Below are positions 9,208 through 18,462 of a DNA stretch of 64,000 nucleotides, in pieces (within the stretch, counting starts at the first letter, position 1; the number at the start of each line of letters is the position of its first letter). Source of the stretch: Ampullimonas aquatilis (lineage in GTDB: Bacteria; Pseudomonadota; Gammaproteobacteria; Burkholderiales; Burkholderiaceae_D). The notes below the pieces were generated by a model. That model was not told where the DNA came from. It did no database searches and saw nothing but the letters and a program-made list of their open reading frames with translations. The stretch covers positions 3,410,001 through 3,474,000 of the forward strand of contig NZ_CP183834.1 of assembly GCF_049675895.1 (NCBI RefSeq), in the 5' to 3' direction. The position numbers and the translations under genes are program-made.

Positions 9208-10928
9208 CACATTTTTTGGGGTGCCGAAACACCGAGTAGTGTAAGCCCATTTGCAATCACCTGACGGGTTGCGGCGAGCAAGGCCAATCGAGCGGTACGC
9301 AAGGCAGCATCATCCACCAGTACCCGATCGGTGTTGTAAAAGGAATGGAAATCGCCAGCCAGATCTTTTAAATAAAACGCGACGCTATGTGGTGCCAAGT
9401 CCTGGCAGGCACTCACCAATAATTCCGGGAAGGCAGCCAGTCTCTGCATCAAGGCCACGGCACGCTCACTATCGAGCAGGTTTAAATCGGCATTCAGCAA
9501 ACTCTGTTGCAGTGCGGCTTCATCCAACCCCAACTGCTCCTGAGCATTGCGCAACACTGAGCAAATCCGCGCATGCGCGTACTGCACGTAGTACACCGGA
9601 TTGTCTTCGGACTGTGACAGCGCCAGGTCCACATCAAACACAAACTCCGTATCGGCCTTGCGGGAAATCAGAAAGAAGCGCACGGCATCGCGGCCTTTGA
9701 CCTCATCACCACCGCCCGACCATTCAATCAGATCGCGCAACGTCACGTAAGAACCGGCGCGCTTGGAGATTTTCACCTCTTCGCCACCTTTCATCACCGT
9801 GACCATCTTGTGCAAGACGTAACTGGGGTAATCCTTGGGAATCGGCCAGCTATTGGCGTGTGCCACACCTTGCAAGCCGGAACGCACCCGCGCAATCGTG
9901 CCATGATGATCCGAGCCCTGCACATTGATCACCTTGTTAAAACCACGCTGCCATTTGGTGGTGTGATAGGCCACATCGGGCACAAAATAGGTATAGCTGC
10001 CATCCGACTTTTTCATCACACGATCTTTATCATCGCCATCCTCGGTGGTGCGCAACCACAGAGCGCCGCCCTCTTCAAAGGTCTTGCCCGCCTTCACCAA
10101 AGTTTGCACCGCAGATTCCACCTTGCCATCGGTATAGAGGCTGGACTCGAGATAGTAGTTATCAAAGGCCACCCCAAAGGCCTTCAGATCCTTGTCCTGT
10201 TCGCGACGCAAATACGCCACCGCAAAAGTACGCACCGCCTCCATGTCTTCAATTGCCGCAGCACCCTGCTGGGCAATCAGGTCACGGGCAATATCGCGGA
10301 TATATTCGCCCTGATAACCGTTTTCCGGAAACTCAATGCCTTGCCCCAATTGCTCGCGACCACGGGCCTGCACCGAGATCGCCAGATTGTGAATCTGCAC
10401 ACCCGCGTCGTTGTAATAAAACTCGCGCACCACTTTCCAGCCCTGGGATTCAAACAGCGCCGATAAAGCATCACCCAACGCACCCTGCCGGCCATGCCCC
10501 ACATGCAAAGGGCCGGTGGGGTTGGCGGAAACAAATTCCACCATTAACTGATGACCCACGCCCGACTGGCCGTGACCAAAGTTTTGGCCTTGCTGCAAAA
10601 CTGTGGCGACCACCGCAGCCCGTGCCGCCGCCGTCAACGTCAGGTTGATAAAGCCCGGGCCCGCCACTTCGGCCTTGGCCAGCAAACCTTGCGCGGCAGG
10701 TACGGCGAGCACGGTATCAACAATCTGTTGGGCCAGCTCGCGCGGGATTTTTTTGAGTGGTTTGGCCAGTTGCATGGCGACATTACAGGCAACATCACCA
10801 TGCGCGGCGACTTTGGGACGCTCCAGCGCAATGGTAGGGGTCAGTTGTGGCGCAGCGGCGGCTTGGCAGATGGATTGCACGGTTTGAGCCAGCAGCTCAA
10901 TCAATTGTTGTTTTTGGCTAGGCAGCAT
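9207..10928 (-). CDS. argS: Arginyl-tRNA synthetase
   Basis: This enzyme charges tRNA-Arg with arginine. The 573-residue protein starts with the ArgRS-specific N-terminal tRNA-recognition domain (Add-1; ends about residue 110). The HVGH form of the class I HIGH motif follows in NPTGPLHVGHGRQG. The C-terminal anticodon-binding (DALR) domain includes the YYVQYAHARICSVLRNA segment. KMSKS is degenerate (KISKRAG), as is common in ArgRS. It is first in the argS–SPOR–dsbA set. Confidence 0.96.
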   Translation of the reverse strand: MLPSQKQQLIELLAQTVQSICQAAAAPQLTPTIALERPKVAAHGDVACNVAMQLAKPLKKIPRELAQQIVDTVLAVPAAQGLLAKAEVAGPGFINLTLTAAARAAVVATVLQQGQNFGHGQSGVGHQLMVEFVSANPTGPLHVGHGRQGALGDALSALFESQGWKVVREFYYNDAGVQIHNLAISVQARGREQLGQGIEFPENGYQGEYIRDIARDLIAQQGAAAIEDMEAVRTFAVAYLRREQDKDLKAFGVAFDNYYLESSLYTDGKVESAVQTLVKAGKTFEEGGALWLRTTEDGDDKDRVMKKSDGSYTYFVPDVAYHTTKWQRGFNKVINVQGSDHHGTIARVRSGLQGVAHANSWPIPKDYPSYVLHKMVTVMKGGEEVKISKRAGSYVTLRDLIEWSGGGDEVKGRDAVRFFLISRKADTEFVFDVDLALSQSEDNPVYYVQYAHARICSVLRNAQEQLGLDEAALQQSLLNADLNLLDSERAVALMQRLAAFPELLVSACQDLAPHSVAFYLKDLAGDFHSFYNTDRVLVDDAALRTARLALLAATRQVIANGLTLLGVSAPQKM

Positions 10929-11127
10929 GTAAGACCGGATGACGCCTGCGCGTCATGATAAAGCGTGAATAATCCGCCATTTTACCGGCAGGCCAGCGAT
11001 TTCGGCGCAATCTGGTCACAATCTTGAAAATGACGGGCTTGGTGCCGACTTCGTTGAGTCATAAGTTCGCCATGAGTACCGTCGTAGCTCCACCATGAAT
11101 CCGGCTGCCAACCAGGCAGTAAGGTAA

Positions 11128-11931
11128 CTAAGGCAGCAAATTGCAATCGTAATCAATCGTCAGCGGCGCATGATCACTAAACTTTTCGGTTTTGTAGACG
11201 CTGGATTGACGGGCCAGCGCCGCAATTTTTGGCGTGGCAATCTGGTAATCAATCCGCCAACCCACGTTTTTTTCATACGCCGCACCACGATTGCTCCACC
11301 AGGTATATAAATCGGGGCTGGGGTCGATTGAGCGATGCACATCCACATAACCCAGCTCATCAAACACCTGCGTCAGCCAGGCGCGCTCCTCGGGCAGAAA
11401 ACCGGAATTCTTCAGATTGCCTTTCCAGTTTTTCAGATCAACTTCCTTATGCGCAATATTCCAGTCGCCACAGACGATAATTTCACTGCCAGTATCGCGG
11501 AGTTGCTGCAAATAGGGATAAAACTGCACCATGAAACGAAATTTGGCTGCCTGCCGCTCTTCCGAGCTGGAGCCCGATGGTACATAAACCGAAATCACCG
11601 ACAATGGGCCTATACTGGTGTGCAGATTGGCCTGCACAATACGGCCTTCAGCATCAAACTCGGGGCTGCCAAAACCAGCCGTTCGATCAATGGCTTTCTT
11701 ACAATAGAGGCCCGCGCCGCTATAGCCCTTTTTTTCGGCATGATGAAAATGGCCGATCAAGGCCGACTCACCGTTGCCAATCGTTTGAAACTGGGGCGTC
11801 ATATCGGGTGCCTGCGCCTTGAGTTCCTGTACACACAAGACATCCGCCTGTTGCGCGGAAGCCCACTCAAGAAAGCCTTTTTTAGCGGCAGAACGGATGC
11901 CGTTGAGGTTTGCGGTAATAATTCGCAGCAT
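11128..11931 (-). CDS. xthA: Exodeoxyribonuclease III
   Basis: This is an AP endonuclease and 3'-5' exonuclease of base-excision repair. The 267-residue protein belongs to the endonuclease/exonuclease/phosphatase fold. It has LRIITANLNGIRSA at the N-terminus, the metal-binding Glu in VQELKAQ, GDWNIAH in the centre and the catalytic SDHAPL near the C-terminus. It is divergent from pyrE, with 46 bases between start codons. The 199 bases downstream, towards argS, hold nothing I can identify. Confidence 0.93.
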   Translation of the reverse strand: MLRIITANLNGIRSAAKKGFLEWASAQQADVLCVQELKAQAPDMTPQFQTIGNGESALIGHFHHAEKKGYSGAGLYCKKAIDRTAGFGSPEFDAEGRIVQANLHTSIGPLSVISVYVPSGSSSEERQAAKFRFMVQFYPYLQQLRDTGSEIIVCGDWNIAHKEVDLKNWKGNLKNSGFLPEERAWLTQVFDELGYVDVHRSIDPSPDLYTWWSNRGAAYEKNVGWRIDYQIATPKIAALARQSSVYKTEKFSDHAPLTIDYDCNLLP

Positions 11932-11977
11932 TGTTTGACGTTTTTATGAAAAATTGCAAATTGGGAAAAATGTAACC

Positions 11978-12685
11978 ATGACTCATTCTATTGTGCCTGC
12001 CACCGATACCAGCCAAATGAATTCCGACAACCTGCTTTCGCAACAATTCATTGAGTTTGCGCTCAAGGAAGGGGTTTTGTCGTTTGGCGAGTTCATCACC
12101 AAGGCTGGCCGCAAATCCCCTTACTTTTTTAACGCTGGCCTGTTTTTCCGTGGCGCCAGCCTGGGGCAACTGGCGCGTTTTTATGCACGCACCCTGCTAC
12201 AGTCCGGCGTTGATTTTGACATGCTATTTGGTCCAGCGTACAAGGGAATTACCTTGGCCAGTGCTACCGCCGTTGCGCTGGCTGCTGAAGGTCGTGACGT
12301 GCCCTACGCCTACAACCGCAAAGAAGCCAAGGACCATGGCGAAGGCGGCACCACGGTAGGTGCCAAACTGCAAGGCCGGGTCGTCATCATTGACGACGTG
12401 ATTTCTGCGGGTACATCGGTGCGCGAATCCGTCAACCTGATCCGTGCTGCCGGTGCCACACCCTGCGCCGTGTTGATTGCACTGGACCGCATGGAACGCG
12501 GCGCCAAGGAAGGCGTCTTGTCCGCCACCTCAGCCGTGCAGGATGTTCAAAATGAATTCGGCCTGCCAGTCATTGCGATTGCCAATCTGGCTGACTTGCT
12601 GGCCTACCTGGATGGTCATGCCGCGCCCGAGCTGACACAGCATCGGGCTGCCGTTACCGCATATCGTCAGCAATACGGAATCTGA
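11978..12685 (+). CDS. pyrE: Orotate phosphoribosyltransferase
   Basis: This enzyme converts orotate and PRPP to orotidine 5'-phosphate in pyrimidine synthesis. The 235-residue protein has the FNAGLFFRGASLG region, FGPAYKGI for orotate and phosphate contacts, and the PRPP loop IIDDVISAGTS (the acidic pair at residues 139-140). An alternative ATG at 12017 gives a protein closer to the usual 215-220 residues. I kept 11978 because a purine-rich stretch precedes it and none precedes 12017, but the choice is open. The next gene begins 5 bases after the stop. Confidence 0.92.
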   Translation: MTHSIVPATDTSQMNSDNLLSQQFIEFALKEGVLSFGEFITKAGRKSPYFFNAGLFFRGASLGQLARFYARTLLQSGVDFDMLFGPAYKGITLASATAVALAAEGRDVPYAYNRKEAKDHGEGGTTVGAKLQGRVVIIDDVISAGTSVRESVNLIRAAGATPCAVLIALDRMERGAKEGVLSATSAVQDVQNEFGLPVIAIANLADLLAYLDGHAAPELTQHRAAVTAYRQQYGI

Positions 12686-12690
12686 ACCCG

Positions 12691-13335
12691 ATGCGTCGCT
12701 CAGTCCCTGCCCCATTCCTGCTCAGCGCACTGCTATGCGCGTGGCTGATGGGACTGGCTGAGCTGGCGTGGGCACAAGCTGAACCTGTTTCCAAAATTTA
12801 TGCCTGTCGGGATGCCAGTGGCCGTATGATTACCTCGGATCGCCCCATTCCTGAATGCGCAGATCGCACGCAAAAAGAGTTGGGCAAAACTGGCCAGGTA
12901 ATCAAGGAAGTTCTGCCGCCGATGTCGATCAAGGAAGAATTGCGCTACGAAGAAGAGCAGGAAGCCAAGCGCCGTGAAGTCCGCCGTCTGCAGGACATTG
13001 CCCGCCGTGACCGCGCCTTGCAGGTTTACAAGAGCGAAACCGATCTGCAGGAAACCCGTCAACGTGCCCTGGCTTTTCCGGAGGAACAGATCAAGGGTTC
13101 AGAAAAACGCATTTTGCTGGCGGAAAAGGAAATCAAGGAAATTGATGACATTGTTGCCAGCAAAGGCCCAGCGGGTGCGTCTCCCACTTTGCGGCGGCGC
13201 CACTACGAACTGGATGCCGTTTTGGAAACCGAAAAAATCTATATTGCCGATCGCCACGATGAAATCAAACGCATCAACGCGCGTTTTGATGACGAATTAA
13301 TCCGTTATCGCAAACTAATGGCGCAAAGCAAATGA
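12691..13335 (+). CDS. DUF4124-domain exported coiled-coil protein
   Basis: This 214-residue protein has a Sec signal peptide (hydrophobic segment about residues 7-28, ending near WAQA). A DUF4124-type module follows, seen as KIYACRDASGRMITSDRP with Cys residues. The rest is highly charged and helical, rich in Glu/Lys/Arg, and is probably a coiled coil in the periplasm. The molecular function of DUF4124 is unknown. The gene starts 5 bases after pyrE and is likely cotranscribed with it. Confidence 0.8.
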   Translation: MRRSVPAPFLLSALLCAWLMGLAELAWAQAEPVSKIYACRDASGRMITSDRPIPECADRTQKELGKTGQVIKEVLPPMSIKEELRYEEEQEAKRREVRRLQDIARRDRALQVYKSETDLQETRQRALAFPEEQIKGSEKRILLAEKEIKEIDDIVASKGPAGASPTLRRRHYELDAVLETEKIYIADRHDEIKRINARFDDELIRYRKLMAQSK

Positions 13336-13435
13336 GTGTTACATCCAAGATCATCATTGTGTCGCAGTGCCGTGATACATTGCGACCCAATCGAAACTTT
13401 CACTACCGAATTTTTAACTTCCTCTCTTTAACTCT

Positions 13436-14791
13436 ATGAATATCGTCGTTGTAGGTACCGGATATGTTGGCCTGGTGACAGGCACCTGTTTTGCCGAAGT
13501 GGGCAACCATGTGATCTGCGTGGATACCAATCCACACAAAATCGAGGCATTGAAACAAGGTCGTATTCCGATTTACGAACCTGGCCTGGAGCCGATGGTG
13601 CTGCAAAACTATGCACAAAAGCGCCTGGCGTTTTCGACCAGCCTGCCCGAAGTGCTGAATCGTGCTGAAATCTGCTTCATTGCGGTGGGTACGCCACCGG
13701 AAGAAGACGGCTCAGCCGATTTGTCGCATGTGGTGGCGGTGGCACGCCAGATTGGCCAGCATCTAAGCCGGCCGATGATCGTGATCGACAAATCCACGGT
13801 GCCGGTGGGTACTGGCGAGATGGTACGTGACACGATTCAGCAAGAGCTCGACAAGCGCGGCGAAAAGATTGCCTTTCAGGTGATTTCCAACCCCGAGTTT
13901 TTGAAGGAAGGCGCCGCCATTTCCGATTTCATGCGGCCTGACCGCGTGGTGATTGGCTGCGACCGCACGCCCGAAGGCAAAGCCGCCGGTGAACGCGTGG
14001 CCGAGCTGTATCAACCGATTACCCGCAATCACGAACGCACCTTGATCATGGGCATTCGTGAAGCCGAAATGACCAAGTACGTGGCCAACTGTATGCTGGC
14101 CACCAAGATTTCCTTCATCAATGAAATGGCCGCCTTGTGTGATTCCATGAAAGTGGATGTGGAAGACGTGCGCAAAGGGATTGGTTCGGACTCACGGATT
14201 GGCTTCTCGTTCATTTATCCTGGCTGCGGCTACGGTGGCTCCTGCTTCCCGAAAGACGTCAAAGCGCTGATCAATATGGCTGAAAAAGCCGGGGTTGAGC
14301 CAATCATGCTCAATGCAGTGGAAGAACGCAACGCGTATCAAAAAGAAGTACTGTTTGAAAAAATTGCCGCCTACTTTGCGGCAACCGGTCTGGCTGGCAA
14401 AACCTTTGCTATTTGGGGTTTGGCATTTAAACCGGGCACGGACGATGTGCGCGAAGCATCATCATTGGTCTTGATTGAAAAATTGATTAAGGCCGGTGCG
14501 TCCATTGTGGCCTATGATCCGGTTGCACTGGAAACCGCACAAGAAGCCTTGTCGGCTGAAGTTAAAGCCAGTGGCCGGATTCGATTTGTGAATGACCAGG
14601 ATGAAGCACTCAAGGGGGCCGATGCGCTGGCGATTGTGACGGAATGGAAGAGCTTCCGCTCACCTGACTTTGATCTGATCAAACAGTCGCTCAAAAGCCC
14701 AGTGATTTTTGATGGCCGCAATCTCTACTCACCCGAACGCGTGCGTTTGTATGAGCTGGATTACATTGGAATTGGTCGCCGCAACGTGTAA
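13436..14791 (+). CDS. ugd: UDP-glucose 6-dehydrogenase
   Basis: This enzyme oxidises UDP-glucose to UDP-glucuronate, a precursor of surface polysaccharides. The 451-residue protein starts with the Rossmann motif VVGTGYVGLVTG. It has the KSTVPVGTG and NPEFLKEG motifs, and the catalytic Cys270 lies in GYGGSCFPKD. The C-terminal UDP-binding domain includes WGLAFKPGTDD. It is followed by a strong terminator and so is probably transcribed alone or with the pyrE group. It could feed the glycan genes at 38.7-41.3 kb, but nothing here proves that. Confidence 0.95.
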   Translation: MNIVVVGTGYVGLVTGTCFAEVGNHVICVDTNPHKIEALKQGRIPIYEPGLEPMVLQNYAQKRLAFSTSLPEVLNRAEICFIAVGTPPEEDGSADLSHVVAVARQIGQHLSRPMIVIDKSTVPVGTGEMVRDTIQQELDKRGEKIAFQVISNPEFLKEGAAISDFMRPDRVVIGCDRTPEGKAAGERVAELYQPITRNHERTLIMGIREAEMTKYVANCMLATKISFINEMAALCDSMKVDVEDVRKGIGSDSRIGFSFIYPGCGYGGSCFPKDVKALINMAEKAGVEPIMLNAVEERNAYQKEVLFEKIAAYFAATGLAGKTFAIWGLAFKPGTDDVREASSLVLIEKLIKAGASIVAYDPVALETAQEALSAEVKASGRIRFVNDQDEALKGADALAIVTEWKSFRSPDFDLIKQSLKSPVIFDGRNLYSPERVRLYELDYIGIGRRNV

Positions 14792-14853
14792 ACGCATGGG
14801 CAAACGAGTTTGCCAACGCCAAAACATGTTCAGCATCAGCGATGTAGTACCTC

Positions 14854-14880
14854 AAAGGGCGGTTATGACCGCCCTTTTTT
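14854..14880 (+). terminator. Rho-independent terminator after ugd
   Basis: The stem AAAGGGCGG / CCGCCCTTT with loop TTATGA is followed by a T-run; it ends ugd transcription. Confidence 0.9.
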
Positions 14881-14924
14881 ACGCCTGCCATTGTTTAACC
14901 AGATGCCTGACTTAGACATATTTA

Positions 14925-14999
14925 AAGGAGTATATCCAATAATAAGCCCCTTAAGTGCTTATTAATTAGCCTGTTTTAAATACAGATTGGGAGTATATA
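14925..14999 (+). repeat. Dispersed ~72-bp intergenic element, copy 3
   Basis: This is one of the best copies: AAGGAGTATAT, then the AGTGC core at the standard 27-base offset, TTAAATAC, and AGTATAT 38 bases after the core. It lies between the ugd terminator and the convergent end of the beta-barrel gene. Confidence 0.9.
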
Positions 15000-15072
15000 T
15001 TTACACCAAATCGTTACGCCAAACCGCTCACTGCCGCCCGAGTACAGCAGAATTTATTCTGCTGGTCAGCCA

Positions 15073-15822
15073 TCAAAACCGCAAACCCAGAGACACCCGC
15101 GTTTGCGTATCGTCTGAAAAATTGACCTTCCAGTCACGCGCCAGCCGCACAAAGATATCCCGATCGTCATAAGTCAGCGACAGCGCCTTGCCCGATACCG
15201 AGGTCTCGTCTTCGGCAGGTCGCCCATGTTTGGTTGACGCATCCAGCGTCCAGCGTTGATCATCGGCGGCATTAAAGCGCCAGACCAGGTGGTTGACCAC
15301 CTGATCAGTATGCAGGCGATTATCCTTCACGGTAAACAGCATCAAGTTGGAGTGTGGCAATAAATGCGTGCCCAGACCATAAACCACGGAGTCATTGGGA
15401 TCAAAGTTAAGGTTGTAGTAGTCGTGCGCATTGGTGCGGCCATAACCCAGCAAGGCATACACCTCGTCACCTGCCTGCGCATTGAGGCTGCCACCCACAA
15501 AGCCCCGTGTGGCCAATTGCAGTGACGGCACAATCTGCACATGCGGTAGTTGCAGCGTGTATTCATAACCGGTACGGGCTTGCTGAAACTCACTGCCACG
15601 CCGGTAATAACCCAGCCAAAGGGCGTGCTCGCCCAGATTGGCACGCAGATTCAAATCACTCGCCGTGGTTTCATGTGTGGTGCGATAGAGTGAAGGCGTA
15701 AACTTGAAGGCCCAGGCTTCTGCCGACATCACCTCGCCACCACCCGGACGGCTCGGATCGGCAGCGACAATTGAGCACGTCATCATCAGTCCGGCACCGA
15801 GCCAGTTAATCCAATTATTCAT
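15073..15822 (-). CDS. Probable outer-membrane beta-barrel protein
   Basis: I do not recognise a named family for this 249-residue protein. It starts with a signal peptide (hydrophobic segment INWLGAGLMMTCSIVA) and continues as alternating hydrophobic/polar strands rich in Tyr, Asn, Leu and Gly. It ends in a C-terminal phenylalanine (LGLRF), the usual BAM recognition signature of outer-membrane proteins. The start at 15822 is preferred over an in-frame ATG five codons upstream because it gives the cleaner signal peptide. It is divergent from the stress/hemerythrin gene, and the FNR-type box lies in the shared upstream region. Confidence 0.7.
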   Translation of the reverse strand: MNNWINWLGAGLMMTCSIVAADPSRPGGGEVMSAEAWAFKFTPSLYRTTHETTASDLNLRANLGEHALWLGYYRRGSEFQQARTGYEYTLQLPHVQIVPSLQLATRGFVGGSLNAQAGDEVYALLGYGRTNAHDYYNLNFDPNDSVVYGLGTHLLPHSNLMLFTVKDNRLHTDQVVNHLVWRFNAADDQRWTLDASTKHGRPAEDETSVSGKALSLTYDDRDIFVRLARDWKVNFSDDTQTRVSLGLRF

Positions 15823-15965
15823 CTTCCATCCATTCAAACAGCCACAACGCTAATATCCCCATTATCTTTCAACCGGACGACACCAGCTCAAAGTACGTCA
15901 GATGGCAGCATCGCAAAGAGCCGTCATCATGATAGTTCGACCGAATCAGCCTGATCAGCATTTAC

Positions 15966-15979
15966 TTGATCTACATCAG
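15966..15979. promoter_or_regulatory. FNR/ANR-type binding site
   Basis: TTGATCTACATCAG matches the FNR consensus TTGATNNNNATCAA at 9 of 10 defined positions. It is in the 333-base divergent region between the beta-barrel gene (start 15822) and the universal-stress/hemerythrin gene (start 16156). It lies about 177 bases upstream of the latter, so it would need a transcription start well upstream of that gene. Apart from this box and a CTGATCAG palindrome just before it, I see nothing specific in the region. Confidence 0.6.
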
Positions 15980-16155
15980 AGATTGAAACAACGCAGCTTT
16001 TGCCAGTGCCACATTTTGTGTTGCATCAAATGGCCTGCAGCCACAAAAAGCTATTGTGAAGTTGGCGTTTTATCGCTTGCTCCAATGAAGGCAGCGCCAT
16101 TGCCCAATACCGAGCAAGATTGATCCTCGCCTTGCACAACTCTTTGGAGAGCCGC

Positions 16156-17217
16156 ATGTATCGCCACCTTCTCGTTCCCGTTAATGGTACCGACTTATCG
16201 ACTCACAACGCCAGTCGCGCCATCACCTTGGCCAAACAACTCGGTGCCAGGATCACGTTTTTTCATGCGCGCCCCGATGCTGCTACCGGCATGAGCATGT
16301 TGCCATTTGGTTTGTCACCCGCGAGCATGCTGCGTGACATCACCGCCGACAGCAACGCCATTCTGTCCAAGGCGCTGACTGCCGCACGGCATGCAGGCCT
16401 GGCGTGCGAACCACTCTCCAAACCCAGCGAACATCCCGCCCAGGCGATTGTGGATGCGGCCAAAGAATGCGGTTGTGATCTGATCTTCATGTCGACGCGT
16501 GGTCAGCATGGCCTGCGTGGCTTGCTGGAAAGCTCACAGACCGAAAAGGTCTTGCGTCGCAGTGGCATTTCGGTGCTGGTGTCATCGGTAGAATCACAAG
16601 ACCCTGCGGCAGCGGCCAACAAGGCGATTGCCATTATTCAGGATGAACATCGCTCTTATGCGGTGGTGTTGCGTGGCATGCAAAAATTGCTCGCCGAAGC
16701 AGTAGCCAACCCCGCTGCGCTGGACTTGGTGCTGCTGCGGGGCATGTTGAATTACATTGAAGAATTTCCGGAAAAGCTGCATCACCCCAAAGAAGAACTC
16801 CATCTATTCTGGACGCTCTGCGAGCGCACCATGAACTACGATGGCGTGATTACCGAACTCAAACGTCAGCACGCGCAAGAGCATCATCATGTCGAACAGT
16901 TGCGTAATCTGTTGATACGCCTTGAGCAAAACGAGCCGAATGCACTGGCGGAACTCGCCGCATCGTTTGACACCTTGGTGAAAAATGTCTGGACGCATAT
17001 GAATCTGGAAGAGTCCACCCTCTTACCCGCAGCACGTCAGTATCTGGCCGCCGACGATTGGCAGGAAATTGCCACCGCCTTTGAAAACCACCGTGATCCG
17101 TTACGTGGTCGCGAGGCTGAAACCGACATGCGCAAACTCTTTTCACGGATTGCCGAAGCGCTTGATCCACAACAGCTAGCGTCTGCCTCCACGCCTTTGA
17201 GCGACCTACCTGCCTGA
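16156..17217 (+). CDS. Universal stress protein–hemerythrin HHE fusion protein
   Basis: The 353-residue protein joins two modules. Residues 1 to about 150 form a UspA domain, seen as YRHLLVPVNGTDLS at the start and STRGQHG with the nucleotide-loop pattern. Residues about 165-320 form a hemerythrin/HHE four-helix bundle, with iron-ligand candidates in DEHRSY, the H..KEE segment, the QEHHH region and WTHMNLEE. UspA domains respond to stress and may bind ATP; HHE domains bind a di-iron centre and can sense or hold O2 or NO. The start at 16156 has a good ribosome binding site (ggag, 16146-16149). The upstream FNR-type box suggests low-oxygen control. The fusion is sensible but not common. Confidence 0.85.
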   Translation: MYRHLLVPVNGTDLSTHNASRAITLAKQLGARITFFHARPDAATGMSMLPFGLSPASMLRDITADSNAILSKALTAARHAGLACEPLSKPSEHPAQAIVDAAKECGCDLIFMSTRGQHGLRGLLESSQTEKVLRRSGISVLVSSVESQDPAAAANKAIAIIQDEHRSYAVVLRGMQKLLAEAVANPAALDLVLLRGMLNYIEEFPEKLHHPKEELHLFWTLCERTMNYDGVITELKRQHAQEHHHVEQLRNLLIRLEQNEPNALAELAASFDTLVKNVWTHMNLEESTLLPAARQYLAADDWQEIATAFENHRDPLRGREAETDMRKLFSRIAEALDPQQLASASTPLSDLPA

Positions 17218-17294
17218 CGGCAGCATCTGTCGTAGCTTGACGTGCCAACCTGGCTGCCCTTGCGAAACAAGCGGTGTGACCCAGCAGGTTGGTT

Positions 17295-17320
17295 AGCCGG
17301 TCGCCATGCCGGCTTTTTTA
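17295..17320 (+). terminator. Rho-independent terminator
   Basis: The stem AGCCGG / CCGGCT is followed by six T residues, downstream of the universal-stress/hemerythrin gene. Confidence 0.85.
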
Positions 17321-17456
17321 TGGCCAATAAAATTGAATCATTCAATATTCAATCACGACGACAAAAATTTTTATTAAATTTAAGTTATTTAATTTTCAAA
17401 AATGACGCATGCAACCAGAAAATTATCCAGAAAAACCAAATCCCAGCAACGACCAT

Positions 17457-18350
17457 CTAGCTTTCAACCAGCCGTGCTGGCTCGGCCACCGCATCCATCG
17501 CAATCGACTCGCTCCCACTCAGCCATTGAGTCGGTGACTTGCCAAGCCGACGCGTAAACACACGTGTCAAGGCAATCGGGCTGGAATAGCCAACCTGTGG
17601 CGCGACCATCTTCAAGGGCTTGCCGCGCTTTAACAGGGTTTGCGCCAGACTGATACGCCAGTCGGTCAGGTAATCCAGCGGCGTCATGCCCGTCACTACC
17701 TTGAAATGGGCCGCATAACTGGCACGCGACATACCTGCCAACTGCGCCAGGCTTTCCAGTGTCCAGGGTTCGTGCGCCTGTTCATGCATGGCCTGCAACG
17801 ATTTGGCAATACGTGGATCAGCCAAAGCGGCCAGCACGCCGCCATTGATCAGCCGACTGTCAATCGCATACCGCAATAGCAATACCAAAAAATATTCGGC
17901 CAGACGGTTAATGGCCGCCTGCCGCCCGGCCTGCTCGTTAAAGGCTTCTTCAAACAGCATGGCGAGTGTGGTATCAATCCCCTTCATGCTCGACAGGGGC
18001 ACCAGCAAAATATCGGGCAAGCCTTGCAAGAGTGGGTTACCCATACCGCCGCCAAAATCAATCAGCGCGCAAACCAGCTCGGCACCTTGCGGATCATCCA
18101 CCCGAAAACCGTGAAAATAAGGGCGCGGATAAAAGAGCAGGGAAGGCTCATCAATCATCATGGTCTGCAACTCATCCGATGCACCCAATGGCAGCGTTTC
18201 GTTGAGCACGCGCAGACTGCCCTTGCGCAAGACATGCAAATAACCCAGGCCAGGCTGACGATCAAAATTGACTGAGGCACACAGCGAACCCGAATGAAAG
18301 ACGCGGGCACTCAAACTGAAACGGGCAAATAAAGGGGATAACGGATCCAT
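17457..18350 (-). CDS. AraC-family transcriptional regulator
   Basis: This 297-residue regulator has an N-terminal cupin-like sensor domain of the AraC_binding_6 style (LHVLRKGSLRVL region). Its C-terminal double helix-turn-helix is seen in SLAQLAGMSRASYAAHFKVVTGMTP cut across helix 1 and in VGYSSPIALTRVFTRRLG for helix 2. The start at 18350 (MDPLSPLF) is chosen over an upstream in-frame start because the extra 33 residues do not fit the family. It is divergent from the AhpD-like gene at 18463, and this regulator/target pairing is common in proteobacteria, so it most likely controls that gene. Confidence 0.88.
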   Translation of the reverse strand: MDPLSPLFARFSLSARVFHSGSLCASVNFDRQPGLGYLHVLRKGSLRVLNETLPLGASDELQTMMIDEPSLLFYPRPYFHGFRVDDPQGAELVCALIDFGGGMGNPLLQGLPDILLVPLSSMKGIDTTLAMLFEEAFNEQAGRQAAINRLAEYFLVLLLRYAIDSRLINGGVLAALADPRIAKSLQAMHEQAHEPWTLESLAQLAGMSRASYAAHFKVVTGMTPLDYLTDWRISLAQTLLKRGKPLKMVAPQVGYSSPIALTRVFTRRLGKSPTQWLSGSESIAMDAVAEPARLVES

Positions 18351-18462
18351 GATCGACGATTGGTTTGTTGATTGAGACGAATGGTGATCAATAGTATCAA
18401 GCTTTGGCGCAAAGTGAGGTCTGTGCAATCCAGCACGCTGACCACTCACTCAGGAGATCCTC

